Positions 1 through 7,686 of a stretch of DNA of 22,317 nucleotides are shown here, one piece after another. Below the pieces are notes generated by a model, which saw nothing but the letters and a program-made list of their open reading frames with translations, was not told where the DNA came from and searched no databases. Every line of letters begins with the position of its first letter. Positions within the stretch are counted from its first letter, which is position 1. This stretch comes from Bacteroidales bacterium (GTDB lineage: Bacteria > Bacteroidota > Bacteroidia > Bacteroidales > F082): the NCBI GenBank assembly GCA_029933565.1, contig JAOZNY010000019.1, positions 1-22,317 of the forward strand, in the 5' to 3' direction. The position numbers and the translations under genes are program-made.

Positions 1-221
1 CAAAGAAAGAACACATGATATAAGAACAGAAAATTACAATTTAAGACTAATGATACCTGGGAAGTAGGTATGTCTTCATTCCAAAACAAACTATGTTAAC
101 ACTTATAAATACTGTAAAGGAGTAAATTATTTACACATTATTAAACTTAAATCAAATAAAGACAACTGTAATCATGGAAACAGTCAAAGAAGTGATAAAG
201 ATGCGGGGGATTAAGTAAGAT
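1..221. other. gene-poor left flank
   Basis: No convincing gene is visible here. An open frame entering from the left edge ends at a TAG at 65-67 and could be the last 21 residues of an upstream protein, but it is too short to judge. A 14-codon ATG frame at 174-218 (beginning METVKEVIK) lies directly before the 12-bp tandem repeat, and I do not recognise it. The stretch lies beyond the 3' end of the tRNA-Val gene, a common insertion side for integrative elements, so it may be the end of such an element. That is inference only. Confidence 0.35.
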
Positions 222-245
222 TTTTGTGTATCCTTTTGTGTATCC
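222..245. repeat. perfect 12-bp tandem repeat
   Basis: The unit TTTTGTGTATCC occurs twice without mismatch (222-233 and 234-245), and a further TT begins a third unit. It lies about 30 bp before the tRNA-Val terminator, on the 3' side of the tRNA gene. Short direct repeats of this kind can be arm-binding sites of tyrosine recombinases, but no integrase gene is visible in the window. Confidence 0.8.
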
Positions 246-276
246 TTAGAACTTTTAAGACAAACTGACAGAAAAG

Positions 277-312
277 AAAAAGCCTCGTAATCTATTGACT
301 ACGAGGCTTTTT
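277..312 (-). terminator. intrinsic terminator of tRNA-Val
   Basis: The arms AAAAAGCCTCGTA (277-289) and TACGAGGCTTTTT (300-312) are perfectly complementary, with a 10-nt loop. Read on the minus strand, downstream of the tRNA, the hairpin ends in a run of Us. The A/T symmetry means it could also stop plus-strand transcripts. Confidence 0.88.
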
Positions 313-317
313 GTGTG

Positions 318-392
318 TGGGAACTACTGGATTCGAACCAGTGACCCCCTGCTTGTAAGGCAGGTGCTCTGAACCAGCTGAGCTAAGCTCCC
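318..392 (-). tRNA. tRNA-Val (anticodon TAC)
   Basis: On the minus strand a full cloverleaf can be folded. The acceptor GGGAGCT pairs with AGTTCCC, with one G-T pair. The D arm is of the AGCTCAGCTGGTTCAGAGC type. The anticodon arm CTGCCTTACAAGCAG carries TAC, which reads GTA valine codons. The T arm holds GGTTCGAATCC. The discriminator base is A and no CCA is encoded. A Bacteroidota promoter lies just upstream and an intrinsic terminator just downstream, so it appears to be a single-gene unit. Confidence 0.97.
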
Positions 393-405
393 TTAAATGA
401 GGCTG

Positions 406-435
406 CAAATATACACTTAATATTAATTATGCAAA
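406..435 (-). promoter_or_regulatory. promoter of tRNA-Val
   Basis: On the minus strand TATATTTG (406-413) matches the Bacteroidota -7 consensus TAnnTTTG, and TTTG (432-435) matches the -33 element, with an 18-bp spacer. The predicted transcription start near 399 is about 7 nt before the mature 5' end of the tRNA. Confidence 0.75.
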
Positions 436-647
436 CAAAAAGATAAAAAATTAAAAATCGCCATTATTCTACTAATTGTCATTGTATTTTAACTACAAAA
501 AAACATAGTCTAAATCGTTTGTAACAAAGGTATTTACACTATTTATTACTATTGCAATCACCTTCAAGTATGAGAAAAAAACATCAAACAGCTTCTTTGA
601 TTCACAAATGTTATAATTTCGCCTAGTTTTTAACCAAAACTAAAAAT
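423..647. other. intergenic between tRNA-Val and KAS III gene
   Basis: AT-rich and apparently non-coding. Just before the ATG at 648 there is a small hairpin: TAGTTTT at 624-630 and AAAACTA at 636-642 with a 5-nt loop. A seven-of-eight match to the -7 box, TAATTTCG, lies at 614-621, but no -33 element stands at the right distance. The promoter of the downstream gene is therefore only tentatively placed here. Confidence 0.4.
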
Positions 648-1727
648 ATGAAATTTAATAATATAGTGATTACCGGAACCGGAAGTTATATCCCCAAAAA
701 CATAGTAACTAATAACGATTTTGCAAAAAATAAATTTTACGATACCAACGGAAAACCTTTTGACTCAACTCATGATGAAATTACCACAAAGTTTAAAGCC
801 ATTACAGGAATTGAAGAACGACGTTATGCCGATGATAATCAAAATGCATCTGATCTTGGTACCATTGCCGCACAACGAGCTATTGATGATGCCGGAATTG
901 ACCCGGAAACAATAGACCAGATAATTGTTGCCCAAAACTTTGGAGATGTTAATAAAGGCTCAATCCAAACAGACCTCGTTCCTAGTTTAGCTACACGAAT
1001 AAAACATAATTTGAAAATTGAGAACTCCGCTTGTGTTGCTTACGATATAATTTTTGGCTGCCCAGGATGGCTTCAGGGAATAATTCAGGCCCAGTCCTTC
1101 ATTAAATCAGGAATGGCCAAAAGATGTATGGTAATTTCAAGCGAAACCCTTTCTAGGGTAATTGACAAATATGATCGTGACTCGATGATATATGCTGATG
1201 GGGCAGGCGCTGCAATTATTGAAGGCATTGAAAGCGATACCAAAGAAGGTGTTCTGAGTTTTACTTCTGCAACTTTTTCAAAAAAAGAAGCCCACTACCT
1301 CTTTATGGGCAAAAGCAATAATACTAATGCCGACCCAAATATCCAATACATAAAAATGTATGGTCATAAAATTTATGAGTTTGCACTTACCAATGTTCCA
1401 AATGCAATGAAAGCCTGCCTCGATAAAGCAGGTGCCGATATTAGTGATGTAAAAAAGATCTTCATCCACCAGGCAAATGAAAAAATGGATCAAGAAATAG
1501 TGAAGAGACTTTACCGGCTTTATAAGCAAAGAAATATCCCTGAAGGAATAATGCCAATGAGTATCCATAAACTTGGCAACAGTTCGGTGGGCACTATACC
1601 AACTCTTTTTGATAGGGTAATAAAAAATATCTGCATTGAAGATCATCAACTTAATAAAGGCGATCTATTATTATTTGCATCTGTTGGGGCAGGAATGAAT
1701 ATTAATGCAATTGCTTATAGATACTAA
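648..1727 (+). CDS. 3-oxoacyl-ACP synthase III family protein (FabH-like)
   Basis: A 359-residue thiolase-fold condensing enzyme of the KAS III family. Such enzymes join an acyl-CoA or acyl-ACP starter to malonyl-ACP in the cytoplasm, at the start of fatty-acid or polyketide-like chains. The catalytic triad is readable: Cys138 in FGCPGW, His274 in IFIHQAN and Asn311 in KLGNSS. The nucleophile motif GCPGW differs from the AACAGF-type motif of housekeeping FabH, and the spacing from His to Asn is 37 residues instead of about 30. It is also longer than typical FabH (about 320). This suggests a specialised paralogue and not necessarily the initiator of membrane fatty-acid synthesis. No acyl carrier protein or other fab gene is adjacent. 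The ATG at 648 is the first start and directly precedes the conserved VITGTGSYIP segment. Family assignment is secure; the substrate is unknown. Confidence 0.9.
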   Translation: MKFNNIVITGTGSYIPKNIVTNNDFAKNKFYDTNGKPFDSTHDEITTKFKAITGIEERRYADDNQNASDLGTIAAQRAIDDAGIDPETIDQIIVAQNFGDVNKGSIQTDLVPSLATRIKHNLKIENSACVAYDIIFGCPGWLQGIIQAQSFIKSGMAKRCMVISSETLSRVIDKYDRDSMIYADGAGAAIIEGIESDTKEGVLSFTSATFSKKEAHYLFMGKSNNTNADPNIQYIKMYGHKIYEFALTNVPNAMKACLDKAGADISDVKKIFIHQANEKMDQEIVKRLYRLYKQRNIPEGIMPMSIHKLGNSSVGTIPTLFDRVIKNICIEDHQLNKGDLLLFASVGAGMNINAIAYRY

Positions 1728-1745
1728 ACAAATCAAAAAGAATTT

Positions 1746-1753
1746 TAACTTTG
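1746..1753 (+). promoter_or_regulatory. -7 box before tamL-like gene
   Basis: TAACTTTG is a perfect TAnnTTTG match 39 bp before the preferred TTG start at 1793. No TTTG sits at the expected -33 position. A transcription start near 1760 would leave a normal leader for a start at 1793 but only about 9 nt for the TTG at 1769, which helped choose the start. Confidence 0.5.
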
Positions 1754-1792
1754 TGAAGATAAAACTAATTGTTGGAACAAAATCTTAATTCT

Positions 1793-4123
1793 TTGAAACA
1801 CAATTTATTCAAACTTTTTATCCTGATTACATTAGTTTGGATTGGGGCATCGTGTTCAGTAAAAAAGTTTATTCCCGAAGGTCAACAACTTACTCACAAA
1901 TATTCTATTTCTATTGTAGATAAACCTGAAGAGGTTAAAAATTCAGAACTTAGGGACTTTATCAAACCAAAGGCAAACAGTAGTTTTCTTTTCTGGAAAC
2001 CTAAATTGTATTTCTATTATAAAAATATTAAAAAACCAACCAAATTCAATAACTGGCTCAATAAAAACTATGGTGAAGAGCCTGTTTATACTGAAACTGA
2101 TAACCTGAAAAAGTCAGCCCACAATATGGAAATATACCTTGCAAATATTGGCTTTTTCAATTCAGAAGTAAGTTACAGTCTTAAGACTAAAGGTATTAAT
2201 GACAGAATTACTTTTATGGTAAATTTATCTACTCCATACAAAATAAGTAATATAACTTATAATATACAGGACACTGTTATTAAATCTTTCGTTTTCCAAC
2301 ACTTAGACGAAACACTAATCAAACAAGGCAATATTTATAATGCCTACACCATGGATGACGAAAGGGACAGGATAACCTCCAACCTACGTAATTCAGGCTA
2401 TTATATGTTCAGTAGAAATTATATACAGTTTGTTGTTGATAGCAATCACCTGGATCGCACTATGGATGTTACTCTTAAAGTTAATAGTATTAGAGAGCCT
2501 ACAAAAAAGTTGGGTGAATTTAAAGAGCGTAATCATACTAGGTACTTTATTAATTCTGTTACAATAATTCCTGATTTCAGACCCACAGAAATACAACAAT
2601 TTGACACCACAGTAGTTAAGTTTAATTTTTGGGAAGATGATAAACAATACTCTTACAACTTTCTTTGCGGAACCAAGAAAAAAATTAAACCAACAGCTTT
2701 TAATCAAACCATTAAAATAAAACCAGGAAAACCTTATTCAGCCTTGGATGTTCAAAACACCTACCGTCGCCTATTCAATTATCAAATAATAAGAACTGCC
2801 AATATAGGGTTTGACACTTTGCGAAAAAGTACATTTGAAGGTCAGAATAAATTACTCGATTGCAAGATAAACATGCAACGTAGCAATCTTAATGTTTTTA
2901 CTGTTGAAGCCGAAGGCACAAATTCAAGTGGCGATTTAGGTATGCGAGGAAGTGTTATTTTTCTCAATAAAAATATTTTCAAAAGAGCAGAAGTACTCAG
3001 AATTAGACTAAATGGTGGATTTGAAGCGCAGTCCATAAGTGAAAGTGACGGAAGTAAAGGAATCTTCAATACATTTGAGGCTGGAATAGAAGGGACTGTG
3101 TTTTTCCCCAGATTCTTTTCGCCCATAAAACTACGTGGTTTCAATCAAAAATATAGCCCTATTTCAAATCTCACTTTTGGTTTCAACTATCAACTAAGGT
3201 CTAATTATTCAAGAAACATTACTCTGCTTAATCTTGGTTATTCATGGAATCAAAACGAAAAAATAAAGCATATTATAACTCCTATAAACTTTAACTATGT
3301 TAATATTGATCCAACACCTGAATTTGAAAAGGAACTTGAAGAAGAAACAAATAAACGTTTAAAGGAGCAATACTCAGATCACACTATTCTTGGGTTAAAC
3401 TATAGTTTTGTTTTTAGCAACCAGAGTCTCAAAGGCTTGAAAAACTTTGAATATTTTAAAGTTAACTTTGAAACTTCAGGTAACCTGCTTTATGGAATTA
3501 ATTCTCTTTTTGGAACAAAAAAAACCAGTGAAGGTTATTACGAGTTTATTGGCGTGCGTTACTCTCAATATATCAGGGTAGATTTTGACTATAGACAATT
3601 CTTCAAACTGAGGGAAAAGAATTCAACTATTGCAAGCAGAATATTTGTTGGACTTGGTGTTCCTTATTTAAATTCTGAAGAAATCCCCTATGAAAGAGGT
3701 TTTTATGCTGGAGGGGCAAATGGTATGCGCGGATGGATTTTTAGGGAATTGGGACCTGGTTCTTACAATGGTACCGACCAGTTTGAACGAATTGGAGATA
3801 TACAATTAGAGTATAACATTGAATACAGATTCCCAATTTATCATTTTATCCATGGCGGACTTTTTGTTGATATTGGAAATATTTGGACTTATAATGAATC
3901 AGAAACTTTTCCGGGTGGGAAATTTGAATTTAAGGATTTTTACAAGGAACTTGCCGCTGACTTTGGTTTAGGTTTACGCTTCGATTTTCAATTTTTTGTT
4001 TTTAGGCTTGATTTTGCTGCACCATTCATAAATCCGGCTTTTCCTGAAGGTGAAAGACTACGTGTCGATTATCTTCAGTTTAACGATTTTGTTATTAACT
4101 TTGGTATTGGATACCCTTTTTAA
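1793..4123 (+). CDS. tamL: TamL-like Omp85 outer-membrane lipoprotein (BamA/TamA family)
   Basis: A 776-residue protein with a lipoprotein signal: basic n-region KHNLFK, hydrophobic core, and lipobox ending GASC with the lipidated Cys at residue 21. About 350 residues of POTRA-like periplasmic repeats follow, then a C-terminal 16-strand-type beta-barrel. The motif GGANGMRGW (about residues 640-648) corresponds to the (V/I)RG(F/Y) loop-6 signature of Omp85 proteins, and the last residue is Phe, as in beta-signals. A lipid-anchored TamA homologue is the hallmark of Bacteroidota TamL, thought to work with TamB in outer-membrane protein or lipid delivery. No tamB is adjacent here. There is no ATG; TTG codons at 1769, 1772 and 1793 are in frame. 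I chose 1793 because it gives a standard signal peptide and a plausible leader. The helicase gene follows after 13 bp. Confidence 0.87.
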   Translation: MKHNLFKLFILITLVWIGASCSVKKFIPEGQQLTHKYSISIVDKPEEVKNSELRDFIKPKANSSFLFWKPKLYFYYKNIKKPTKFNNWLNKNYGEEPVYTETDNLKKSAHNMEIYLANIGFFNSEVSYSLKTKGINDRITFMVNLSTPYKISNITYNIQDTVIKSFVFQHLDETLIKQGNIYNAYTMDDERDRITSNLRNSGYYMFSRNYIQFVVDSNHLDRTMDVTLKVNSIREPTKKLGEFKERNHTRYFINSVTIIPDFRPTEIQQFDTTVVKFNFWEDDKQYSYNFLCGTKKKIKPTAFNQTIKIKPGKPYSALDVQNTYRRLFNYQIIRTANIGFDTLRKSTFEGQNKLLDCKINMQRSNLNVFTVEAEGTNSSGDLGMRGSVIFLNKNIFKRAEVLRIRLNGGFEAQSISESDGSKGIFNTFEAGIEGTVFFPRFFSPIKLRGFNQKYSPISNLTFGFNYQLRSNYSRNITLLNLGYSWNQNEKIKHIITPINFNYVNIDPTPEFEKELEEETNKRLKEQYSDHTILGLNYSFVFSNQSLKGLKNFEYFKVNFETSGNLLYGINSLFGTKKTSEGYYEFIGVRYSQYIRVDFDYRQFFKLREKNSTIASRIFVGLGVPYLNSEEIPYERGFYAGGANGMRGWIFRELGPGSYNGTDQFERIGDIQLEYNIEYRFPIYHFIHGGLFVDIGNIWTYNESETFPGGKFEFKDFYKELAADFGLGLRFDFQFFVFRLDFAAPFINPAFPEGERLRVDYLQFNDFVINFGIGYPF

Positions 4124-4136
4124 GCCTGCCAAAAAC

Positions 4137-5567
4137 ATGAATAGCCGCGAGTTAGAAATACAGTTACTAAAAAGTTTTGCGCTTAACCCAACTTCCGATC
4201 AGCAAAAAGCCATAAACCATATCTCTCGTTTTCATACTTCTGAAAAGGAAAATCCGGCCTACATTCTAAAAGGTTATGCCGGCACAGGGAAAACCAGCAT
4301 CTTAGGAGCTTACGTAAAAACTTTAGCAATAAGCGGGCAAAAATTTGTACTAATGGCCCCTACCGGAAGGGCAGCCAAGGTACTTTCGGCATATACCGGT
4401 AAAACTGCCCACACTATTCATCGTTATATTTATTTTATTGTTACTGCAAGCAGCGGCGTTCCAAGAGTTACTTTGGGGAAAAATAAATTGCAGAATACCG
4501 TGTTTATTGTTGACGAAGCATCGATGATTAGCGATAGTAGCCAAAACAATGAAGGTGGATTTTCAGGCCGTTCCTTGCTTGACGATCTTATCGAATACGT
4601 TTTTTCTTCTTCAGGGAACAAAATTGTTTTAGTAGGTGATACTGCACAACTACCACCGGTTGGTCTCAACATCAGCCCTGCCCTTGATTTTGAATATTTA
4701 AAGGGTGCATACAATATTACAGCACATTCATTCGAAATGAAGGAAGTAATGCGGCAGTCACTTGATTCGGGCATTTTGTTTTCAGCCACTTCGCTTAGAA
4801 ACAAACTGAGGGAAGAGAACCCAAGTTTGCCAATGCTTAGTTTAGATGGGTTTAAAAATGATGTAAAAATAATATCTGATGGCGAGGATTTTAACGAAAT
4901 CCTTCAACAAACATTCTACGATGCAGGTGAAAGCAAAGGTGTTTTAATTTGCAGAAGCAATAAAAGAGCAAATATTTTCAATCAGCAAATTAGGTCGGCA
5001 ATTTTACAAAAAGAGTCGGAAATTGAATCGGGAGATATTCTCATGGTTGTTAAAAATAACTATTTCTGGCTGGAGAAAACATCAAAGGCAGGTTTTATTG
5101 CCAATGGCGAAATGATGGAGATTTTGAGAGTTATCAAGATTGAAGATTTGTATGGCTTTAGATTTGCTGAAGCAGAAATCAGGCTCCTCGATTATCCGGA
5201 AGAACAGGAGTTTACGGTAAAACTATTGCTCGACACAATTATGATTGATGGACCCGGTTTAAATGGTGAGGACAGAAACCGACTTTTTGAAAATGTTTTA
5301 GAAGATTATCAGGATATTCCACAGCGCAGACAGCGGGTGGCCAAAGTAATGGTAAATCCCTACTTTAACGCATTGCACGTAAAATTTGCCTATGCCATGA
5401 CCTGTCATAAAACACAAGGAGGCCAATGGCCAACAGTAATTTTAGACCAAGGTTGGCTTAACGATGAAATGATTAACATCGAATATCTCCGATGGCTTTA
5501 CACTGCATTTACCCGCTCAACAAATAAACTTTATCTTATAAACTTCAGAGAAGATTTCTTTGAGTAA
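4137..5567 (+). CDS. RecD-like superfamily 1 DNA helicase / AAA ATPase
   Basis: A 476-residue ATP-dependent helicase of the RecD/TraA (SF1B) group. Walker A is GYAGTGKT at residues 46-53, Walker B is IVDEASMI (Asp126, Glu127), motif III is VGDTAQLPPVG (about 166-176), and the C-terminal UvrD_C_2 segment carries AMTCHKTQGGQW and YTAFTRS, matching motifs V and VI. It is shorter than true RecD2 (about 700) and lacks the long N-terminal region. This compact form is common in Bacteroidota and is presumed to act in DNA repair or processing. An in-frame ATG lies upstream at 4050, inside the tamL end, but the ATG at 4137 leaves a 13-bp gap and begins the conserved part. Co-transcription with the upstream gene is likely. 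Confidence 0.9.
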   Translation: MNSRELEIQLLKSFALNPTSDQQKAINHISRFHTSEKENPAYILKGYAGTGKTSILGAYVKTLAISGQKFVLMAPTGRAAKVLSAYTGKTAHTIHRYIYFIVTASSGVPRVTLGKNKLQNTVFIVDEASMISDSSQNNEGGFSGRSLLDDLIEYVFSSSGNKIVLVGDTAQLPPVGLNISPALDFEYLKGAYNITAHSFEMKEVMRQSLDSGILFSATSLRNKLREENPSLPMLSLDGFKNDVKIISDGEDFNEILQQTFYDAGESKGVLICRSNKRANIFNQQIRSAILQKESEIESGDILMVVKNNYFWLEKTSKAGFIANGEMMEILRVIKIEDLYGFRFAEAEIRLLDYPEEQEFTVKLLLDTIMIDGPGLNGEDRNRLFENVLEDYQDIPQRRQRVAKVMVNPYFNALHVKFAYAMTCHKTQGGQWPTVILDQGWLNDEMINIEYLRWLYTAFTRSTNKLYLINFREDFFE

Positions 5568-5635
5568 GATGTTCTTAACCTCACTAACAATTATCATTTC
5601 ATCTTTTTAAGTACTTTTACTTCAAATAAATAATT

Positions 5636-6175
5636 ATGAAATTTCTAATAGTAGTTTTAATTCAATTAGTTTTTATCACAAACATTTCATTTGCCCAACA
5701 AGCAAAATACCAGACTTTTAAAGCCAAAATGACGGTAGTTGGAGAAAAGGATGGTGAACAACAACAATGGAATAATAATGATATTACCGTGGCACTTGAT
5801 TATGAAAGTGGTAACTTTATTTCCAGACTTAAAAACACCGACTTCCTTAATAAAGAGACCTACAACACCCTACAAAATGAGGAAAATGATGAAAGGGAAC
5901 TTAAGTTAACAGGAACATTTCCCATAGAAAGAATAATAGACCAAAAACCCATAAATGCAACTTACAATGTTGAAATGCAACTTACTACCCCTGAGGATAC
6001 TTTTATTCTGAATTTTAATGTTGAGGTTACTAAACCAGGCGAAGGACAAAAAGGCTATAGAATTTTTTTAGTGAGGGGCATTTTATATAATGATGAAACT
6101 AATTTTGAGGCCTTTGTAGGCTACGAAAATGAAATAAGCATTATTCTGGCATTTAATGCTTTTTGGAATAATTAA
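5636..6175 (+). CDS. exported protein of unknown function
   Basis: A 179-residue protein that I do not recognise. The first about 21 residues form a Sec signal peptide (MKFLIVV, hydrophobic core, SFA before QQ), and no lipobox Cys is present, so the mature protein is probably periplasmic. The rest has alternating hydrophobic residues typical of beta-sheet, with an acidic stretch NEENDERE in the middle. The gene starts 68 bp after the helicase and ends at a strong bidirectional terminator, so it either closes that transcript or is transcribed alone. Confidence 0.7.
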   Translation: MKFLIVVLIQLVFITNISFAQQAKYQTFKAKMTVVGEKDGEQQQWNNNDITVALDYESGNFISRLKNTDFLNKETYNTLQNEENDERELKLTGTFPIERIIDQKPINATYNVEMQLTTPEDTFILNFNVEVTKPGEGQKGYRIFLVRGILYNDETNFEAFVGYENEISIILAFNAFWNN

Positions 6176-6181
6176 AACTAA

Positions 6182-6210
6182 ATAGCCAAATATATTTGGC
6201 TATAGTTTTT
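6182..6210. terminator. bidirectional terminator (22-bp perfect palindrome)
   Basis: Positions 6182-6203 form a perfect 22-bp palindrome built on ATAGCCAAATA. On the plus strand it is followed by AGTTTTTC, and on the minus strand by TTAGTTTTAA. It lies between two convergent genes, the unknown exported protein (stop at 6175) and mazF (stop at 6218), exactly where a shared terminator is expected. Confidence 0.82.
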
Positions 6211-6217
6211 CGTCTTT

Positions 6218-6541
6218 TCAATCTACAAATGTCTCCTTAATCACCGATTTTAATTCTTTTATTTCAGGTTTTGGTAATCTTCCTAAAACTTTAATAATTC
6301 GTTGTTTATCAATTGTTTGTATTTGATCTATTACAATCCAACCAATCTTTCCATCGTGTTTCACTTCAATTCTGGTTGGGTATTTCCGAGAAGTAGTAGT
6401 CATTGGAGCAACAATAATTGTCCGAAGATACTTATTCATTTCGTCAGGGGAAATAATAACACAAGGCCTGGTTTTCTTTATTTCACTACCAATTGTAGGG
6501 TCGAGATTAACAAGAACTATTTGATATTGACTTAAATCCAT
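6218..6541 (-). CDS. mazF: MazF/PemK-family endoribonuclease toxin
   Basis: A 107-residue type II toxin of the MazF/PemK/CcdB fold, expected to cleave mRNA in a sequence-specific way when freed from its antitoxin. The family N-terminal pattern is clear: VLVNLDPTIGSEIKKTRP, with Arg25, and VAPMTTT with Thr48, both at the positions used for catalysis in Bacillus MazF. The C-terminal strand IGWIVIDQIQTIDKQRI is also typical. Length is normal for the family, so the toxin looks intact. It overlaps the end of the antitoxin gene by 10 bp, which implies translational coupling. The target sequence cannot be told from this. Confidence 0.93.
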   Translation of the reverse strand: MDLSQYQIVLVNLDPTIGSEIKKTRPCVIISPDEMNKYLRTIIVAPMTTTSRKYPTRIEVKHDGKIGWIVIDQIQTIDKQRIIKVLGRLPKPEIKELKSVIKETFVD

Positions 6542-6777
6542 TCTTCCAGATTTTCATTTTCAAAAACGTCGTCAAATAGAAGTTGGTCGTCACCATTTTC
6601 ATTCATTTCTTTAAATGCAGTTTCCCAACCATTTCTTGGACTTGAAATAGGTTTTAAAATAAAATATCCTTTTTCAAGGATAAGCTCTACTTTGTCCTTG
6701 ATATTGTATTTCTCAATCAAAGTCTTTGAGAGTCTAAATCCTTTTGAATTCCCGATTTGTATTATTGATAACTCCAT
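6532..6777 (-). CDS. mazE: MazE-like AbrB-fold antitoxin
   Basis: An 81-residue antitoxin. Residues 1-45 match the swapped-hairpin AbrB/MazE DNA-binding domain (IIQIGNSKGFRLSKTLIEKY, then VELILEKGYFILKPI). The acidic tail (DDQLLFDDVFENENLEEW) is the usual unstructured part that wraps the toxin. It is the first gene of the pair, as in most mazEF operons, and its stop codon lies inside the start of mazF. A consensus promoter with an inverted repeat lies directly upstream, which fits autoregulation by MazE or the MazEF complex. Confidence 0.92.
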   Translation of the reverse strand: MELSIIQIGNSKGFRLSKTLIEKYNIKDKVELILEKGYFILKPISSPRNGWETAFKEMNENGDDQLLFDDVFENENLEEWI

Positions 6778-6789
6778 AAAAGATAATTT

Positions 6790-6832
6790 TAAATGTAATT
6801 ACAAAGTTAGTACATTTATTTTAATATCCAAA
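6790..6832 (-). promoter_or_regulatory. mazEF promoter with candidate operator
   Basis: On the minus strand TTTG (6829-6832) and TAACTTTG (6802-6809) are perfect -33 and -7 elements with a 19-bp spacer. A perfect 8-bp inverted repeat, TAAATGTA (6790-6797) and TACATTTA (6811-6818), flanks the -7 box, and the palindrome TGTAATTACA (6794-6803) overlaps the predicted start of transcription. A protein bound there would block RNA polymerase, as expected for autoregulation by the antitoxin. Binding is inferred. Confidence 0.72.
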
Positions 6833-6975
6833 CTTTTTTCTTAATGCACCGTTACAATTCCAAGTCAATATTTTCAATTCAATTAGTTTTAATTAATGCA
6901 TGCCAAAAAACAAATAAATACAACTGTCCCAACCTCCTAGCAAAACTTATTCGATACTACATAAAGTTTCTGTTT

Positions 6976-7683
6976 CTAAAAATAAACCAAAAACACAGTA
7001 GGTTTCTTATTAAGATCTACCTTTTCCTTCTTCCAATCTTCAATACTGCTGGTTTTTATAAACTGATCATCGAGACTGATATTACATGCAATACAAAGCA
7101 ATGTACTGCTTTTACAGGTTTTTAAAAGGCTCTCAAAAAGTTGCATATTCCTATAAGGTGTTTCAATAAAAATTTGGGTTTGCTTATTCTTATAGGCTTC
7201 TGTTTCTAATTGCTGAATCTTCCTTCCCCTCTCACTTTTATCCACGGGTAAATAACCATGAAACACAAAATTCTGCCCGTTGAAGCCTGATGCCATCAAT
7301 GCCAGAATAATTGAATTTGGGCCCACAAGCGGAATAATATCAATATTTCTTTGGTGTGCCATCTTAACTATCAGTGAACCCGGATCGGCTACACATGGTG
7401 TACCGGCCTCAGAAATCAAACCAACAGATTCACCTTTGCCTATTGCCTTCAGATAAGCTGATACCTTATTCAGATCGGTATGCTTGTTAAGCTCATAAAA
7501 GGTCATCTCATCGATAGGGATAGGATGGTTTATTTTACGAAGAAACCTACGGGCAGTCCTTAGTTGTTCTACAATAAAAACTTTTATTCCGTGTGTAAGT
7601 TTTATATTGTAATCGGGAAGCACATTGTCAACAGTATCCAAATCTCCTAAGGTGGTTGGTATTAAAACTAAACTGGCTTGCAT
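6976..7683 (-). CDS. RsmI-like SAM-dependent methyltransferase (tetrapyrrole methylase fold)
   Basis: A 235-residue member of the tetrapyrrole methylase family close to RsmI, the enzyme that 2'-O-methylates C1402 of 16S rRNA. Supporting segments are LIPTTLGDLD at the start, the SAM-site segment GLISEAGTPCVADPGS, FVFHGYLPVDKSERGR, and IFIETPYRNMQLFESL. However, the AEDTR-type motif of canonical RsmI is replaced by VEQLRTARRFL, and the C-terminal extension is missing (RsmI has about 280 residues). It is therefore probably a divergent paralogue whose methyl acceptor is unknown, not rsmI itself. It is the last gene of the dnaA operon, 3 bp after the PLP enzyme gene. Confidence 0.82.
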   Translation of the reverse strand: MQASLVLIPTTLGDLDTVDNVLPDYNIKLTHGIKVFIVEQLRTARRFLRKINHPIPIDEMTFYELNKHTDLNKVSAYLKAIGKGESVGLISEAGTPCVADPGSLIVKMAHQRNIDIIPLVGPNSIILALMASGFNGQNFVFHGYLPVDKSERGRKIQQLETEAYKNKQTQIFIETPYRNMQLFESLLKTCKSSTLLCIACNISLDDQFIKTSSIEDWKKEKVDLNKKPTVFLVYF

Positions 7684-7686
7684 TTT

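Noticed and set aside
2..67. Open frame entering from the left edge, ending at TAG 65-67
   Set aside because: Only 21 residues are visible, with no recognisable motif, so a partial gene cannot be supported.
614..621. Promoter TAATTTCG before the KAS III gene
   Set aside because: Seven of eight -7 bases match, but the nearest TTTG (596-599) gives a spacer of only 14 bp, so the call is too weak.
4050..4136. Upstream ATG for the helicase giving a hydrophobic N-terminus
   Set aside because: It lies within the coding end of the tamL-like gene, and the hydrophobic stretch is a frame-shifted reading of that gene; the ATG at 4137 begins the conserved protein.
6844..7125. 93-codon plus-strand frame
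   Set aside because: Its second half is antisense to the RsmI-like gene and the first half is low-complexity AT-rich sequence without any motif.
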